From assembly GCA_036346225.1 (NCBI GenBank), contig JARFIW010000588.1, positions 6,391,501 to 6,455,500 on the forward strand: a DNA stretch of 64,000 nt, given 5' to 3'. Of this stretch, positions 11,861 through 24,244 are shown piece by piece. The notes under the pieces were generated by a model. The model did not search any database and was not told where the DNA came from. It worked only from the letters and a program-made list of their open reading frames with translations. The position numbers were made by a program, and so were the translations under genes. The stretch is from Platerodrilus igneus (taxonomy: Eukaryota > Arthropoda > Insecta > Coleoptera > Lycidae). Position 1 is the first letter of the stretch, and every line of letters starts with the position of its first letter.

Positions 11861-12244
11861 CCATTTCGAATGGACCTGCACCTTGCCGAAGTTCTAAATT
11901 ACTAGAACAGGTGAAATGGCTTGCGTGTTCTAATGAGCTAAAGAGCCAAACTACAGGTCCAACCAAAGTAGTAGGGTCGTTAGTGAGGAACCAGACTAAG
12001 ACAGGTCCTCGAAAGAGGGCAGCGGCTCTTACGGTACTTAGATTGGCAGAGACCATAGGGGTCGGTATGGCAGTCTAAGACACACTACCGCGATGTGGAA
12101 GGCAACGGAAACCACCACATTATCTCCCAAGTACACAGCGACTTAAATTGTAACAAACATGATGGCATTCTCTGGGCTAAAAGATTCCGGAGTTAAAATA
12201 GTCCCCATTCGGATCTCCGGGAGGGACTGCTTCAGAGGATGCGA

Positions 12245-13061
12245 TCGGAAAGTTAAAAATAAGAGTCGGGAACATTCTGCGAGTCGGAGCGTGGAATGTT
12301 AGAAGTATGAAGCAAGTAGGTAAGCTAGAGAACCTAAAAATCGAAATGAATAGGTTATCACTAGACATAGTAGGGATCAGCGAAGTTCGGTGGCCAGAGG
12401 CGGGGATTTTGGAGTGGAGACTTCAGGGTAATTCACACAGGAGCAGAGGACGGAAATTTGGGTGTGGGGATAGTTATGCGGAAAAGATAGGATACTGTGT
12501 AGAAAATTACTTACAAAAGAACGAAAGAGTACTCATGGTTAGATTAGAATCTAAACCGGTAAACACAGTAATAATACAAGTATACATGCCCACCTCTAGC
12601 TACAGTGACGAAGAGGTAGAAGCCGTCTACAAAGATATCAAAGACATATTAAGATACGTAAAAAGGACATGAAAATTTAATAATTACGGGGGATTTTAAT
12701 GCTGTGGTAGGTGAGGGTAGGGAAGGAGCGGTAGTAGGTTTATTTGGTTTAGGCACGAAACGACAGGAAATAGGCTGGTAGAATTTTGCGACAAGAACAA
12801 TTTAATCATCACAAACACATTATTTCAACATCATGCTAGAAGACGATAACGTGGAAGATGCCAGGAGATATAGGACAATATCAAATAGATTACATTCTTG
12901 TTAGACAACGGTTTAGGAATCAAGTAAAAGACTGTAGAAGCTGCCCAGAAGCAGATATAGATACTGACCACAACATCGTAATTATGAAGGCCGCACTTAA
13001 ATTTAAAAATCTGAAAAAAGGAACGGAAAAGGCACTTGGACTTAGAGAAACTAAAAGATAA
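12245..13061 (+). pseudogene. RTE AP-endonuclease domain
   Basis: Nicks target DNA for priming. Motifs in order: VGAWNVRSM at about 12290, ISEVRWPEAG (catalytic Glu), VIIQVYMPTSSYSDEE, a GDFNAVVG box at about 12690 after a frameshift, and QYQIDYILVRQRFRNQVKDC followed by ADIDTDHNIVI near 12880-12990. The final box reads TDH rather than the usual SDH. At least two frameshifts separate the blocks (around 12670 and 12760-12860). Confidence 0.85.
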
Positions 13062-13174
13062 AGATATTCAAGTAAGATTCGAAAAAAGTCAAATGAATTG
13101 CTGAATGATATCGGAAAATATCTGAAACTAAGGAAGTAGAAACAGAATGGAATAACATTAAATCCAGCCTAGAC

Positions 13175-14893
13175 ATGGCGGCTAGAGATATTTTGGGGTA
13201 TACACAAAAAGAAAATAAGAAACCATGGATAACAAAGGATATTGTGAATTTAATAGAAGAAAGCCGAAAATACAAAAATAAATCAGACGAAACAGGAAAA
13301 CAGAGATACAAACCCATAAAATGGGAAATTATTCGAAAATGCAGGAAAGCTAAAGAACAATGGATTGATGAAAAGTGCAAAGAAGTACAAACTAAGATGG
13401 AAATAGGAAAGACAGACAAAGCATACAAATTAATTAGAATGAATTTTAAGGATATAAAACCGTATAGCAAAAATATAAGGGACGCACAAGGAAACGTCAT
13501 TATAGAAAACGTAGAGAAAGTGAGTAGATGGCAACAATATATAGGGAATTTATATGCAGGAGAGGACCTAACTGCATTAGAACAGGAATCAGACATTGAA
13601 AATGATGACTTGGGATATCCTATACTTAGAGATGAATTTGAATTAGCATTAAAGAGTCTGAAAAATGGTAAGGCGCCGGGTACAGATAAGGTGCAAGCAA
13701 AAACTCTAAAAGCCGCTGGACAAGCAGTAACAGAACGTCTCTTCCAACTTGTAAGCTATATGTATGAGACAGGCGAGATACCCAAAGATTTCAAACGTAG
13801 CATCATAGTAACTATACCAAAAAAGAAAGGCACGGATAGATGTGAAAATTTTCGAACAATAAGTTTGACAGCACACGTGTCAAAAATATTAACTAGAATT
13901 GTGCAAAGCCGAATGGAAAAACGAGCTGAAGAAATACTAGGAGAAGACCAATTTGGGTTTAGGCGAAACAGAGGAACACGGGAGGCTATTTTAGCTCTGA
14001 GAGTGATAATGGAGAAAACAATAGAAAAAGGGGAAAGCATGTATATAGGGTTTGTAGATCTGGAAAAAAGCATTCGATAATGTAAATTGGAAAAAAATGT
14101 TTGAAATACTCAAAAAGATTGGAATGAGTTATAGGGATATACAAATAGTACATAGCTTATACAAAGAGCAAACAGCAGTAATAGAACTGGAGCAGGAACG
14201 TAGAGAAGTAAACATTAGGAAAGGGGTGAGACAGGGATGTGCCCTATCCCCATTGATTTTAACTTGTACATAGAAAAGTCAATTAATACTGTCAAATGTA
14301 GGAAGACATTTGGAATTACTATGCAGAGACAAAAAATTGATATGCTTAGATTTGCAGATGATATAGCGGTATTAGCGTCTAGCAAGAAAGAGTTAGAAAC
14401 TGCTCTTAATGAAATGGAAACGGTTCTAACAGAGAGATACGGTATGAAAATTAACAAAACTAAAACTACAGTTCTAGTATACAAAGGTGGGGAAAATAAA
14501 TCAAAAACAAGAATACAAGTATGTAACACGAACCTACAAGAGGTTAAGGATTTCTGCTACCTAGGAAGCCAAATAACGCAAGATGGGAAAAGCACAAAAG
14601 ATATAAAACTAAGATTAGCACAAGGTCGTGCTACGTTTAACAAGAAAAAGCAACTACTGTGCTCAAAGATCACAAACATAGATACAAGGAAAAGATTGCT
14701 TAAAACATATGTGTGGAGCACAGCACTGTACGGCTGTGAAGCCTGGACAGTAGGAGAAGTGGACAAGAAAAATGTAGAAGCCTTCGAAATGTGGTGCTAC
14801 AGACGTATGATAAAGATATCATGGACAGACAAAGTTAAGAACGAAGAGGTACTAAAAAGGGTAGGGGAAGAAAAAATATGTGGAAAACGGTAA
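13175..14893 (+). pseudogene. RTE reverse transcriptase
   Basis: Open 13175-14080 and 14237-14893 in different frames. The first piece has LKNGKAPGTDKVQAKTLKAA, FRTISLTAHVSKILTRIV, EDQFGFRRNRGTREAI and YIGFVDLEK, where a frameshift breaks the FVDLEKAFD catalytic box at about 14070. Next come VRQGCALSPLIFNLYIE (about 14230) and MLRFADDIAVLASSKKEL with the FADD box at about 14350. The C-terminus has STALYGCEAWTVGEVDKKNV and FEMWCYRRMIKISWTDKV, diagnostic of insect RTE-like elements. The gag-like ORF1 of other LINE clades is absent, as expected for RTE. Confidence 0.9.
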
Positions 14894-15356
14894 AAAATAG
14901 AAGAGATATGATGATAGGCCACATACTACGGCAGAGAGAATAGTGCGGAATATATTAGAAGCAGAGATAGGAAAAAAGAGAAGAAGAGGCAGACCTAGAT
15001 TAGACTACTGCACACAGATAGTAAAAGATGTAGGCTGTAGAGGTTTCAGGGAGATGTGTAGGCTAGCCCAGAATAGAAATCAATGGAGGTACGCATCCAA
15101 CCAATACCAAGATGAATAAACTAATGACGAAAAGATAACTGTGGTTAAACATGATGATTATTATAAGTAACTACAAGAATTGGTTGGGCAATATTCTCGA
15201 ATAATGTTAAGTGTGTGAAAGGATTTACTGGAAAACCATTATTTCGGCAAATGTCTAAGTGTTGGGGGATCTTGGTAGCCACAGGTTGCTTAACCTCCTT
15301 CACTGAATCTCGGTAAAATAGGGTATAAAATTAGAAAATAATAGAAAGGGAACGAG
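14894..15356 (+). other. RTE C-terminus and first 3' module
   Basis: Contains the C-terminal coding block FREMCRLAQNRNQWRYASNQ (about 15050-15110), then non-coding sequence with the landmark TCTAAGTGTTGGGGGATCTT (15257-15276) and a block GAATCTCGG...AAATAGGGTATA. This landmark occurs in three other places in the window (about 16540, 45710 and 46050), each just after an RTE C-terminal block, so it belongs to the 3' region of this family. Confidence 0.75.
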
Positions 15357-15368
15357 CTGAATACACAT

Positions 15369-16363
15369 ACTCCCTGAAAAAAAGAAAAAGAAGAAAACCA
15401 CCAAAAATGCAAAATCAAAGTAGCTGCTTATATAACCCTACATAAAAATAACTGAGTTGCAAACGAATCCGTGACTTTCAGTAAACAATGGATTCCATTA
15501 CTAAAAGAAATAACAAATGAAAATCAAATGCCCACAATATCTAGGTAGCATTGCAAGTTTTTCCTGGGTTTTCCTTGCGATATTAACATGAAATACAGCC
15601 TACATACATGATTTCTATTTATACATAAAATAACTAATTACATAAAAATAAGCATATTAACAACCCCTGTAAAACAGCATTGGTATCTGACAAGTATAAA
15701 TCCACAATAAGGTTACCTCAAAACCATATACAATCTCCGTTGAACAGTATTGGTATCTGACAAGTGTAAACCCGCCATAGGGTCGCCTCAGATCCATATA
15801 CAATCTTCATAGAACAACATTGGTATCTGACAAGTGTAAACTCGCCATAGAGTCGCCTCAGAACCATGTTAAAATCTACCAAAGAGGTAACTTAAATCAT
15901 AATGAATTTTCCCCCTCAAAATAAATATAAAAAAAAACTACTACTTAAGCCTTTCAATAATGCAATCGCACACTTCTTTAATAACCATCCTCTCAATTGT
16001 ATAAATAGAAACATGTTAAAAAATGTTTTCCAATTCCAAGTTATTGAACTTATATGAAATTCACCAATAAAAATTAATCAGCTGATTTCACGTTAAGCGT
16101 ATTGGCTACCTAAAGAAAGCCGATCCCAGGTCGCAACACAAATTGAAGGTAATCATTCTGTTAAACTTTAAAAATTTTTGCTTAGTGTACTCAAACCAAA
16201 TATTTCAAACATCAATAAATCAAAGTCACCTTCAATTTATGTCATAAATGTCAAACTTGAAGTTTTTATTATAATTTTGACAACGATCCTAGGTCATGGA
16301 TCGAAACTTAAATATAGTTGATTTTAAAAACTAGGAGGGGTTTAATTCCCAAAGAAGATTAAC
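15369..16363. mobile_element. 995-bp unclassified insertion with 12-bp target duplication
   Basis: CTGAATACACAT occurs at 15357-15368 and 16364-16375, immediately flanking this segment. The inverted RTE copy (around 45955-46010) lacks the segment and is continuous there, so it serves as an empty site. The insert starts ACTCCCTGAAAAAAAGAAAA, ends AAGAAGATTAAC, has no open frame of note, no obvious terminal inverted repeats, and holds a 70-bp triplicated repeat. A 12-bp duplication suits a LINE/SINE-type insertion; its class is unresolved. Confidence 0.72.
15679..15888. repeat. Three tandem 70-bp units
   Basis: ATTGGTATCTGACAAG starts at 15679, 15749 and 15819, exactly 70 bp apart. Each unit also has a CATAnnGTnnCCTCA-type block and an ACCATATACAATCT-type block. 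The array lies inside the 995-bp insertion. Confidence 0.9.
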
Positions 16364-16375
16364 CTGAATACACAT

Positions 16376-17127
16376 GCTGTGTGAGAATTTCAGGGAACTA
16401 AGTAGGCTAGCTCAGAATATAAATAAGTGCAGGTACGTGTCCAACCAGTTTTGAGACGGAAAACCTAATGGCTGCGAAATACCTGCAACTAATGTTGACT
16501 GTGCGAAAAGATAAATTGGAAAATATATTAAATCGCCAAATGGTTAAGTGTTGGGGGAACTTGGCAGCCACAGACTGCTTACCTCCCTTCACAACCATTG
16601 AAGGTCGGAGAAATAGGGCATATAACTGTAAAACAACAGAAAGTGATCGAACTGCATCTAACAAGAAAGAACATCGCCTATGAGGAAAGACAACAAACAT
16701 AGAATAAGAAGAAAACTGTTGAAGCATATGTGTGGAGCACAGCACAGTATGCCTATGAAATACGGGAAGTCTGAAACGCAGACAGAAAACGGTAGCAGCC
16801 TTTTGAAATGATGTGCTTCAGATGTATGAGGACGATAGCATGGACAGACAAAGATAATAACAAATAAGTTACAGAAATAGTAGGGGAACAAGGATATCTG
16901 GGGAAAAAGAGAAATAGTGGGGCGGAATACGTTCTAAGGCATTTTTGGGGAATAGTATGTGATATATTACAAGCAGAGATAGGAAAAAAGAGGTAGATGT
17001 AGACCTAGATCAGACAGTTATAGATGCAAACTGTGCATATTTCAGGGAAATCTGTAGGTTAGTTCAGAATAGGGAACAATGATGGTACGCGTCTAACCAG
17101 TTCTAGGACTGAAGACCTAATGATGAT
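16376..17127 (+). other. RTE 3' region: repeated C-terminal modules
   Basis: Two further degenerate copies of the RTE C-terminal/3'UTR module. About 16376-16680 repeats FREL-CRLAQN and the AAGTGTTGGGGGAACTTGG landmark. About 16690-17127 repeats an earlier part of the pol C-terminus (EAYVWSTAQYAYE, then FEMMCFRCMRTIAWTDK) and ends CAGTTCTAGGACTGAAGACC plus TAATGATGATG. The same order occurs in the inverted copy, so this is a feature of the family and not a local event. Confidence 0.75.
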
Positions 17128-17346
17128 GATATATATACATATATATTACTCATATTTAGACCAGGGTAGAAAATTAAATAATCACATCAAATAATTTTAA
17201 TCACCGTCAATCAATCAATCAAATCACTTTATTGGTTTTATACCAAAAGGGATAGAATTCAGCACTGCTGATTTTAGATTCCACCCTTAAATATAAAATA
17301 CAAAATATACGATTATATACATAATACAATAAACATCTAGGATAGT

Positions 17347-18596
17347 CTAAGACAGTCGCTGCTCCCTTATTAATACATCATAAAATTTTAGCCTAAATAT
17401 ATTTTTATTATTAGTCTCGTCAAATAGTGTTCTATATTTGTTTATTAAAACAGGTGCTACATAAGCATAACATGATTCAAATTTCTTTGTTGAGTGTTGC
17501 GGAATACTGAAATCATTTGTATTTCGTAGGTTAATACTATGCTGAGTAGCTCTGATTTGTATAGCTTCTAACAGGTAGTTTGGTCTACATTTGGTTAATA
17601 TAGCATATATGTACACAGCAAAAAGGAGTTCTGCACGTTTATCATATTTAAGTATACTCTTAGAATTATAGTATGGTGTTATATGTTGCTTACGTTCAAT
17701 ATTGTATGAATATCTAAAACATACATTCTGAAGTACTTGTATTCTTTGCCTTAAGTAGCCTGCCAAAATTTATAGTAAACTACACTACAGTAATCTATAT
17801 GACACAACACAACACTATTACATAAGTTCCATTTAATGTTTGAGCTTAACAGAAATTTGTATCTGTAAAGGGTCCGCATTTTACTATAACACAAACCTAT
17901 TCTTTTGTTGATATGTTTTTCAAACGTAAGATGCTTGTCGAGAGAAAGGCCTAAATATTTAACACAGTCAGCAAATGTCACTACCTTATTGTTTATTTTG
18001 ATATCTAGAGATCTTTGCACTTCAGATTTAACATGGTTTACCTGTGAACCAACGAGTAATGCAAGTGTTTTGTTAGCATTAAGGATAAGACCATTGTCGT
18101 GTACCCATTTATCCACTACAACAAGATTTTCATTCAGTTTTACTATTGCATCATCGACAAGTGAAACATTACTAGAAACATAAAGTAGGATATCATCTGC
18201 ATACATATGATATTTGCATTCTGGTGATAGTATTTCTGGAAAATCTGACGTAAAAATAGCAAAGAGTAGAGGGCCCAAGATACTACCCTGTGGAACACCT
18301 CGTGAAACACAGCGGAACTGGGACTGTTGTCCATGTAGTTTAACTGATTGCTGTCTGTTACTCAAATAGTCTTTAAACCATTCTGTTGCAATATTATCGC
18401 ACCCATAGAAACGAAGCTTAGCAACAAGCAGGTTATGATTGATTAAGTCAAACGCCTTACTGAAGTCTAGAAATAATAGATAAACAATATTTGATGCATC
18501 AATTGAGCATGTAAGATCATTAACAACCTTACTTAGTGCAGTTGCTGTGCTATAGCCAGTGCAAATCCAGATTGGAATGTGGGTAACAAGTTCCAT
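17347..18596 (-). pseudogene. LINE ORF2: reverse transcriptase and C-terminus
   Basis: RT palm on the minus strand: LLFLDFSKAFDLINHNLLVA (first catalytic Asp), RGVPQGSILGPLLFAIFTSD and KYHMYADDILLYVSSNVSL (second and third Asp), then the thumb KYLGLSLDKHLTFEKHI. A frameshift near 17755 separates the last approximately 139 codons, a basic Leu/Tyr-rich C-terminus of unknown role. Upstream the frame shifts near 18560 into the endonuclease-linker piece. Confidence 0.88.
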
Positions 18597-20289
18597 TTGG
18601 ATATGTGTTCAATTAGTTGTGTGTAAACTATGTGTTCCATAACCTTTGACATTATAGGCAATATACTAATTGGGCGTAAATCAGCATATGTAGTAGCCAG
18701 AGGTTTTTTAGCAATTGGAGTGATAGTCGAATATTTCCAAGCTATAGGGAATTTGCCTGATTCTAGTGATACATTTATAATATGCGTTAAAACATTAATA
18801 ATGAATGGCATTACCAACACTAGTATTTTCTTATTAATGCCATCAAATCCTTGAGCATTAGACCTGATCTTCATGATCGATTTCTCTACCACATTTACAT
18901 TTACTGGTTGTAGAATGAATGGCCCATTTATAGCTTTGTGAATGTTTTGATTGTAAAAGTTCATTTGATGACTTGGTATTGATCGATCTGGGATGGATTC
19001 AATAAAAAATTCGTTGACTTCATCAGGATTTTGAATTTCATTTAAAATTTGGGTTTTCGTTTTTGAATGTATTTGACATCTATCAAAAATATTCCATAGC
19101 TGCTTAGGATTGTTAATATTATTCCTGCATTGATATTCAAGATATGCTTTTTTTTCATTCCTTACTGCTGTTGTGATAATGTTTTTTAGGTCTTTATAAA
19201 AGCGAAGCTTAGTATTGTTCTTAGTCTTAATATACTTGCTATATTCCAAATGCCGTAGACGTATCATCAGTCTGATGGTGGGCGTTATATATGGTGGCGT
19301 TTTCTTTTTTATATAAGCTGTACGTATTGGAGCATGTTCATTAAATAATAATGTTATTGCATTATTAAGATAATTCACTTTATCATTGAGGTCTGGTAAT
19401 GATCTTATTAAATCCCATTGAATGTGACTAGCATCATAATTAAAGTTATTCATATTAAAGTTCTTAAAACATCTGTATGTGAAGCAGTATGGCTCATGTT
19501 TGCGTACATTTACATCAAATGTACAAAGTACTGCTCTGTGATCAGTCATGTGATAGAGATCGATAGTTTCACATGATATCATATTGATTTGAGGACTGGC
19601 ACATACTATATCGATTAATGTTGATGTAGTTTCAGTAATTCGTGTTGGATCCTTCACATGTTGTGTAAGATTGAAAATGTTCAACAGTGAACTTAATTTT
19701 TTACACCTTGTGTCATGTTGAATGAAGTCAAGATTTACATCCCCAATAAGGATGATATCATCATATGTTGTACAAACATGTGAAAGAACCAGTTCAAGAT
19801 CATTTAAACATTCCAATGATGTACTCGGTGGTCTATAAATAAGTCCTGCTGCAATGTTATGTTTGTTGGTTTTAATGCTAATCCATAATTGTTCTAACTG
19901 AGGATGTTCAACATAATTTATATCCAACATTTTATGCGCCAGACTGCTGGCAATATACCAACATAATCCCCACCTATAGTTGGGCGATCATTTCTTATCA
20001 AATTGTAACCTGCAATGCTAATCAATGCAGATGGAAAGTTACTTGAGAGCCATGTTTCTGCAACCCCAATTAGATCACAATCATTTAATGAAATAAAAGA
20101 TACAAAATCATCGAAACAGGAATTGATGGAACGAATATTTATAAGACATAACCGCAATGGCTGGATTATTTGCTGATTTTTTAGGTCATGTGAGATATTG
20201 TAAACAGTTTTTGATGTAATTGCTATATAGGAGTATAGTATTCTATCTTTGCAGCTTCTCTTTTGTATGCTTGTATATAACAGGGACAT
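18533..20289 (-). pseudogene. LINE ORF2: endonuclease, linker and RT N-terminus
   Basis: AP-endonuclease with LRLCLINIRSINSCFDDFV and LIGVAETWLSSNFPS (catalytic Glu) near 20060-20150, then after a frameshift around 19935 IILIGDVNLDFI and a DHRAVLCTFDV block (TDHRAV). The linker runs to FPIAWKYSTITPIAKKP and YADLRPISILPIMSKVMEHI, the RT N-terminal part, and ends near 18533 in a frameshift. Two frames are needed to read it. Confidence 0.87.
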
Positions 20290-20329
20290 TCTTTGTGTAC
20301 AGCAGGATGCCTGTTATCAATATCCATGT

Positions 20330-21331
20330 TCAACTTTTCCTTTGCATATGTACAGTTTGAGCATTTGTTAACATCAGAGCTGCAGTTTTATAGTTGTGTT
20401 TTCCAGCACACAACGAACATGTTATTTCCGACTTACAATCCTGAGCATGATGATTGAACTTGAGGCAATTGAAGCACTGAGTTACGTTGATATGATTGTA
20501 TATGATACCCATTGACCAACCAATTGCAGCTGTTTTCATATTTATTAGATGGTTATGTGTTTTCGATCAGCTTCCAAAATGATTGTTGACTTTCTCATCT
20601 TTTTATTTTCAATTACTTTTAAAACTTTAATATGGAAGCTGTTTTCTTCAGAATGTATTTTATTTTGTTTGATTATTTTTCTAGGATTTGAGTGTGATCC
20701 ATTCCATCTACATCGCCATGTTTAACGTTAACTATTCGTACTTTTGGTTTTTAGATTAGGGGCTTCTACATTATATCTTTTACCTAACTTTTCTGCAATC
20801 TTATTTTGTAGCATATCACGATCCATTTCAGTTCTGCACCCAATGACAACTTTGCCTTTTGATGCCTCAAATACTTTAGATACATTAATCCCCATTTCAA
20901 CAGGGTTGATTGCATCTTTAATTTCAGATTTAGTATCCTTACTTTGCTGAATGTTTACTGGTTTTACCACAAGTATTGGATCAGATTTAGTTATGCTAGC
21001 ATACGTTTTCATGGGTTCATTGGTCATATTAAGTTGATGGGTAGTGAGTTTTTGGAAGCCATCTCCATGAATTCAGTTTTAAAACTTTCAAACATTGTAC
21101 TGAGATTTTCAATATTTCTTGATTGCTTAATTGGATAATGTTTTGTATGTAATTGTCATCATTACTAACACTAGACAAGCATTCTTTGCAGTGGAATAGA
21201 AGCACCCTCTTTTGAGTTCAAGGCATCGAACTTCAGAAGAGGTAATATTACTGCATACATCACAAAATAGCTTTTACATTTATCACAGGTAAAACTTTAT
21301 TACTTACTTTACACAAAGTACAGCTCAACAT
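20330..21331 (-). pseudogene. LINE ORF1 with CCHC zinc knuckle and Cys-rich N-terminus
   Basis: The first protein of the same LINE, probably a nucleic-acid-binding gag-like protein. Likely ATG at 21331-21329, followed by a Cys-rich stretch (CTLCK..., TCDKCKSYF, then further Cys after a frameshift), a middle part with MKTYASITKSDP and VEMGINVSKVFEASKGKVVI (20728-21027), and near 20400-20480 CFNCLKFNHHAQDC (C-x2-C-x4-H-x4-C) with a second Cys pair CSLC. At least three frameshifts, so not functional. Confidence 0.78.
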
Positions 21332-21344
21332 TTTCAATCTCCTG

Positions 21345-22040
21345 TACATTCAATAATATATATTGGTATTTAATAAATAGATATTGCTTATCACAGCTTT
21401 ATATTTACCACATTCTTTTATCATACCAGGCATTCAGCATATGCTTGATAATTTGGTGTTATATCTTATTTTATTTAACTTAAATGTCTTCAATATTACA
21501 AGTAATGAAAGTTCTATTTTATGTAACTGTAGGGTCCTTATGTATTAGATTCAGCTGAGCTGTAGTTCAAATTACCGGATGCACTACACTGATTAATTTG
21601 ATACCAAATTTATAAATTAAAACTTAATTGTTGCAATGTGTTTAATTTATTACTGTAAGCACAAATTTATACATCTGTACACAACAAAAGTTCAACACTC
21701 AATCGTGTATAAGGAATTTTATTAAATAATACGCTTTATTAAAACCTTGAAGCATAAATAAATGCGGTCGTTTCAGTAAAAACAAGGATTTAAATCATGT
21801 ACAAGACGCTTTATATCAAAAGAAACAGTATAATAAAGTTCTGAATTTATTTGTTTTTTAAAGAACAAAAAGTTTACTGAAAATTTAACATAATTTATTT
21901 AAAACTTTTAAACCCAAATGTGGAAATATTAAATTTAATCCAAAATGAAGATTCAATTTATTATTAATTAAACCTTAATCTATAATCCATGAAATTTAAA
22001 ACCCAAGTTAAAAACCAAATAAACTTAGAATTAAAATAAA
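21345..22040. other. AT-rich spacer between LINE copies; no gene
   Basis: Very AT-rich, no coding frame and no clear repeat. It separates the complete minus-strand LINE from its partial duplicate. Confidence 0.5.
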
Positions 22041-22044
22041 AATT

Positions 22045-24220
22045 TTAATTTGATGACTTGGTATTGATCGATCTGGGATGGATTCAATAAAAATTCGTTG
22101 ACTTCATCAGGATTTTGAATTTCATTTAAAATTTGGGTTTTCGTTTTGAATGTATTTGACATCTATCAAAAATATTCCATAGCTGCTTAGAATTGTTAAT
22201 ATTATTCCTGCATTGATATTCAAGATATGCTTTTTTTCATTCCTTACTGCTGTTGTGATAATGTTTTTAGGTCTTTATAAAAGCGAAGCTTAGTATTGTT
22301 CTTAGTCTTAATATACTTGCTATATTCCAAATGCCGTGACGTATCATCAGTCTGATGGTGGGCGTTATATATGGTGGCGTTTTCTTTTTTATATAAGCTA
22401 TGCGTGTTGGAGCATGTTCATTAAATAATAATGTTATTGCATTATTAAGATAATTCACTTTATCATTGAGGTCTGGTAATGATCTTATTAAATCCCATTG
22501 AATGTGACTAGCATCATAATTAAAGTTATTCATATTAAAGTTCTTAAAACATCTGTATGTGAAGCAGTATGGCTCATGTTTGCGTACATTTACATCAAAT
22601 GTACAAAGTACTGCTCTGTGATCAGTCATGTGATAGAAATCGATAGTTTCACATGATATCATATTGATTTGAGGACTGGCACATACTATATCGATTAATG
22701 TTGATGTAGTTTCAGTAATTCGTGTTGGATCCTTCACATGTTGTGTAAGATTGAAAATGTTCAACAGTGAACTTAATTTTTTACACCTTGTGTCATGTTG
22801 AATGAAGTCAAGATTTACATCCCCAATAAGGATGATATCATCATATGTTGTACAAACATGTGAAAGAACCAGTTCAAGATCATTTAAACATTCCAATGAT
22901 GTACTCGGTGGTCTATAAATAAGTCCTGCTGCAATGTTATGTTTGTTGGTTTTAATGCTAATCCATAATTGTTCTAACTGAGGATGTTCAACATAATTTA
23001 TATCCAACATTTTATGCGCCAGACTGCTGGCAATATACCAACATAATCCCCACCTATAGTTGGGCGATCATTTCTTATCAAATTGTAACCTGCAATGCTA
23101 ATCAATGCAGATGGAAAGTTACTTGAGAGCCATGTTTCTGCAACCCCAATTAGATCACAATCATTTAATGAAATAAAAGATACAAAATCATCTAAACAGG
23201 AATTGATGGAACGAATATTTATAAGACATAACCGCAATGGCTGGATTATTTGCTGATTTTTAGGTCATGTGAGATATTGTAAACAGTTTTTGATGTAATT
23301 GCTATATAGGAGTATAGTATTCTATCTTTGCAGCTTCTCTTTTGTATGCTTGTATATAACAGGGACATTCTTTGTGTACAGCAGGATGCCTGTTATCAAT
23401 ATCCATGTTCAACTTTTCCTTTGCATATGTACAGTTTGAGCATTTGTTAACATCAGAGCTGCAGTTTTATAGTTGTGTTTTCCAGCACACAACGAACATG
23501 TTATTTCCGACTTACAATCCTGAGCATGATGATTGAACTTGAGGCAATTGAAGCACTGAGTTACGTTGATATGATTGTATATGATACCCATTGACCAACC
23601 AATTGCAGCTGTTTTCATATTTATTAGATGGTTATGTGTTTTCGATCAGCTTCCAAAATGATTGTTGACTTTCTCATCTTTTTATTTTCAATTACTTTTA
23701 AAACTTTAATATGGAAGCTGTTTTCTTCAGAATGTATTTTATTTTGTTTGATTATTTTTCTAGGATTTGAGTGTGATCCATTCCATCTACATCGTCATGT
23801 TTAACGTTAACTATTCGTACTTTTGGTTTTTAGATTAGGGCTTCTACATTATATCTTTTACCTAACTTTTCTGCAATCTTATTTTGTAGCATATCACGAT
23901 CCATTTCAGTTCTGCACCCAATGACAACTTTGCCTTTTGATGCCTCAAATACTTTAGATACATTAATCCCCATTTCAACAGGGTTGATTGCATCTTTAAT
24001 TTCAGATTTAGTATCCTTACTTTGCTGAATGTTTACTGGTTTTACCACAAGTATTGGATCAGATTTAGTTATGCTAGCATACGTTTTCATGGGTTCATTG
24101 GTCATATTAAGTTGATGGGTAGTGAGTTTTTGGAAGCCATCTCCATGAATTCAGTTTTAAAACTTTCAAACATTGTACTGAGATTTTGAATTTCTTGATT
24201 GCTTAATTGGTAAATGTTTT
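22045..24220 (-). repeat. Near-identical partial duplicate of the minus-strand LINE
   Basis: Aligns with 18961-21140 along about 2.2 kb with few substitutions and some single-base homopolymer length changes. It carries endonuclease (22267-23237), the CCHC piece (23409-23618) and the ORF1 middle (23830-24105), but no RT and no 3' end. Beyond about 24220 the next 100 bp are still alignable to 21140-21250 but much more diverged. A copy lacking its 3' end is not a normal LINE insertion. Confidence 0.88.
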
Positions 24221-24244
24221 TTGTTTAATTGTCATCATTAACTG

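Larger units (their letters stand above)
11861..17127 (+). mobile_element. Full-length RTE-like LINE (about 4.26 kb without insert)
   Basis: RTE/BovB-type non-LTR element: 5' region (11861-12240), AP-endonuclease (about 12250-13060), RT (about 13600-14900), then a long 3' part made of partly repeated C-terminal/3'UTR modules, ending in GACCTAATGATGATG. A TGA/ATG-repeat tail is typical of the RTE clade. After subtraction of a 995-bp insert and its 12-bp duplication its length is about 4.26 kb, matching the inverted copy at 45121-49375. The two copies therefore define both ends of the family. The single pol ORF is broken by several frameshifts. Confidence 0.88.
17200..21331 (-). mobile_element. 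Two-ORF non-LTR LINE on the minus strand
   Basis: Complete-looking minus-strand LINE of the CR1/Jockey group by RT motifs. Its 3' end is a (TGAT)n-type tail (plus strand TCAATCAATCAATC at 17206-17220). Going 5' on the minus strand, ORF2 (RT, then endonuclease) spans about 17347-20289 and ORF1 (CCHC and N-terminal Cys-rich motif) about 20330-21331. Frameshifts separate the blocks. The 5' half (18961-21140) is repeated almost exactly at 22045-24220. It starts immediately 3' of the TA-rich tail region of the RTE. Confidence 0.85.

Noticed and set aside
13051..14766. Several minus-strand frames across the RTE
   Set aside because: Antisense to the RTE polymerase.
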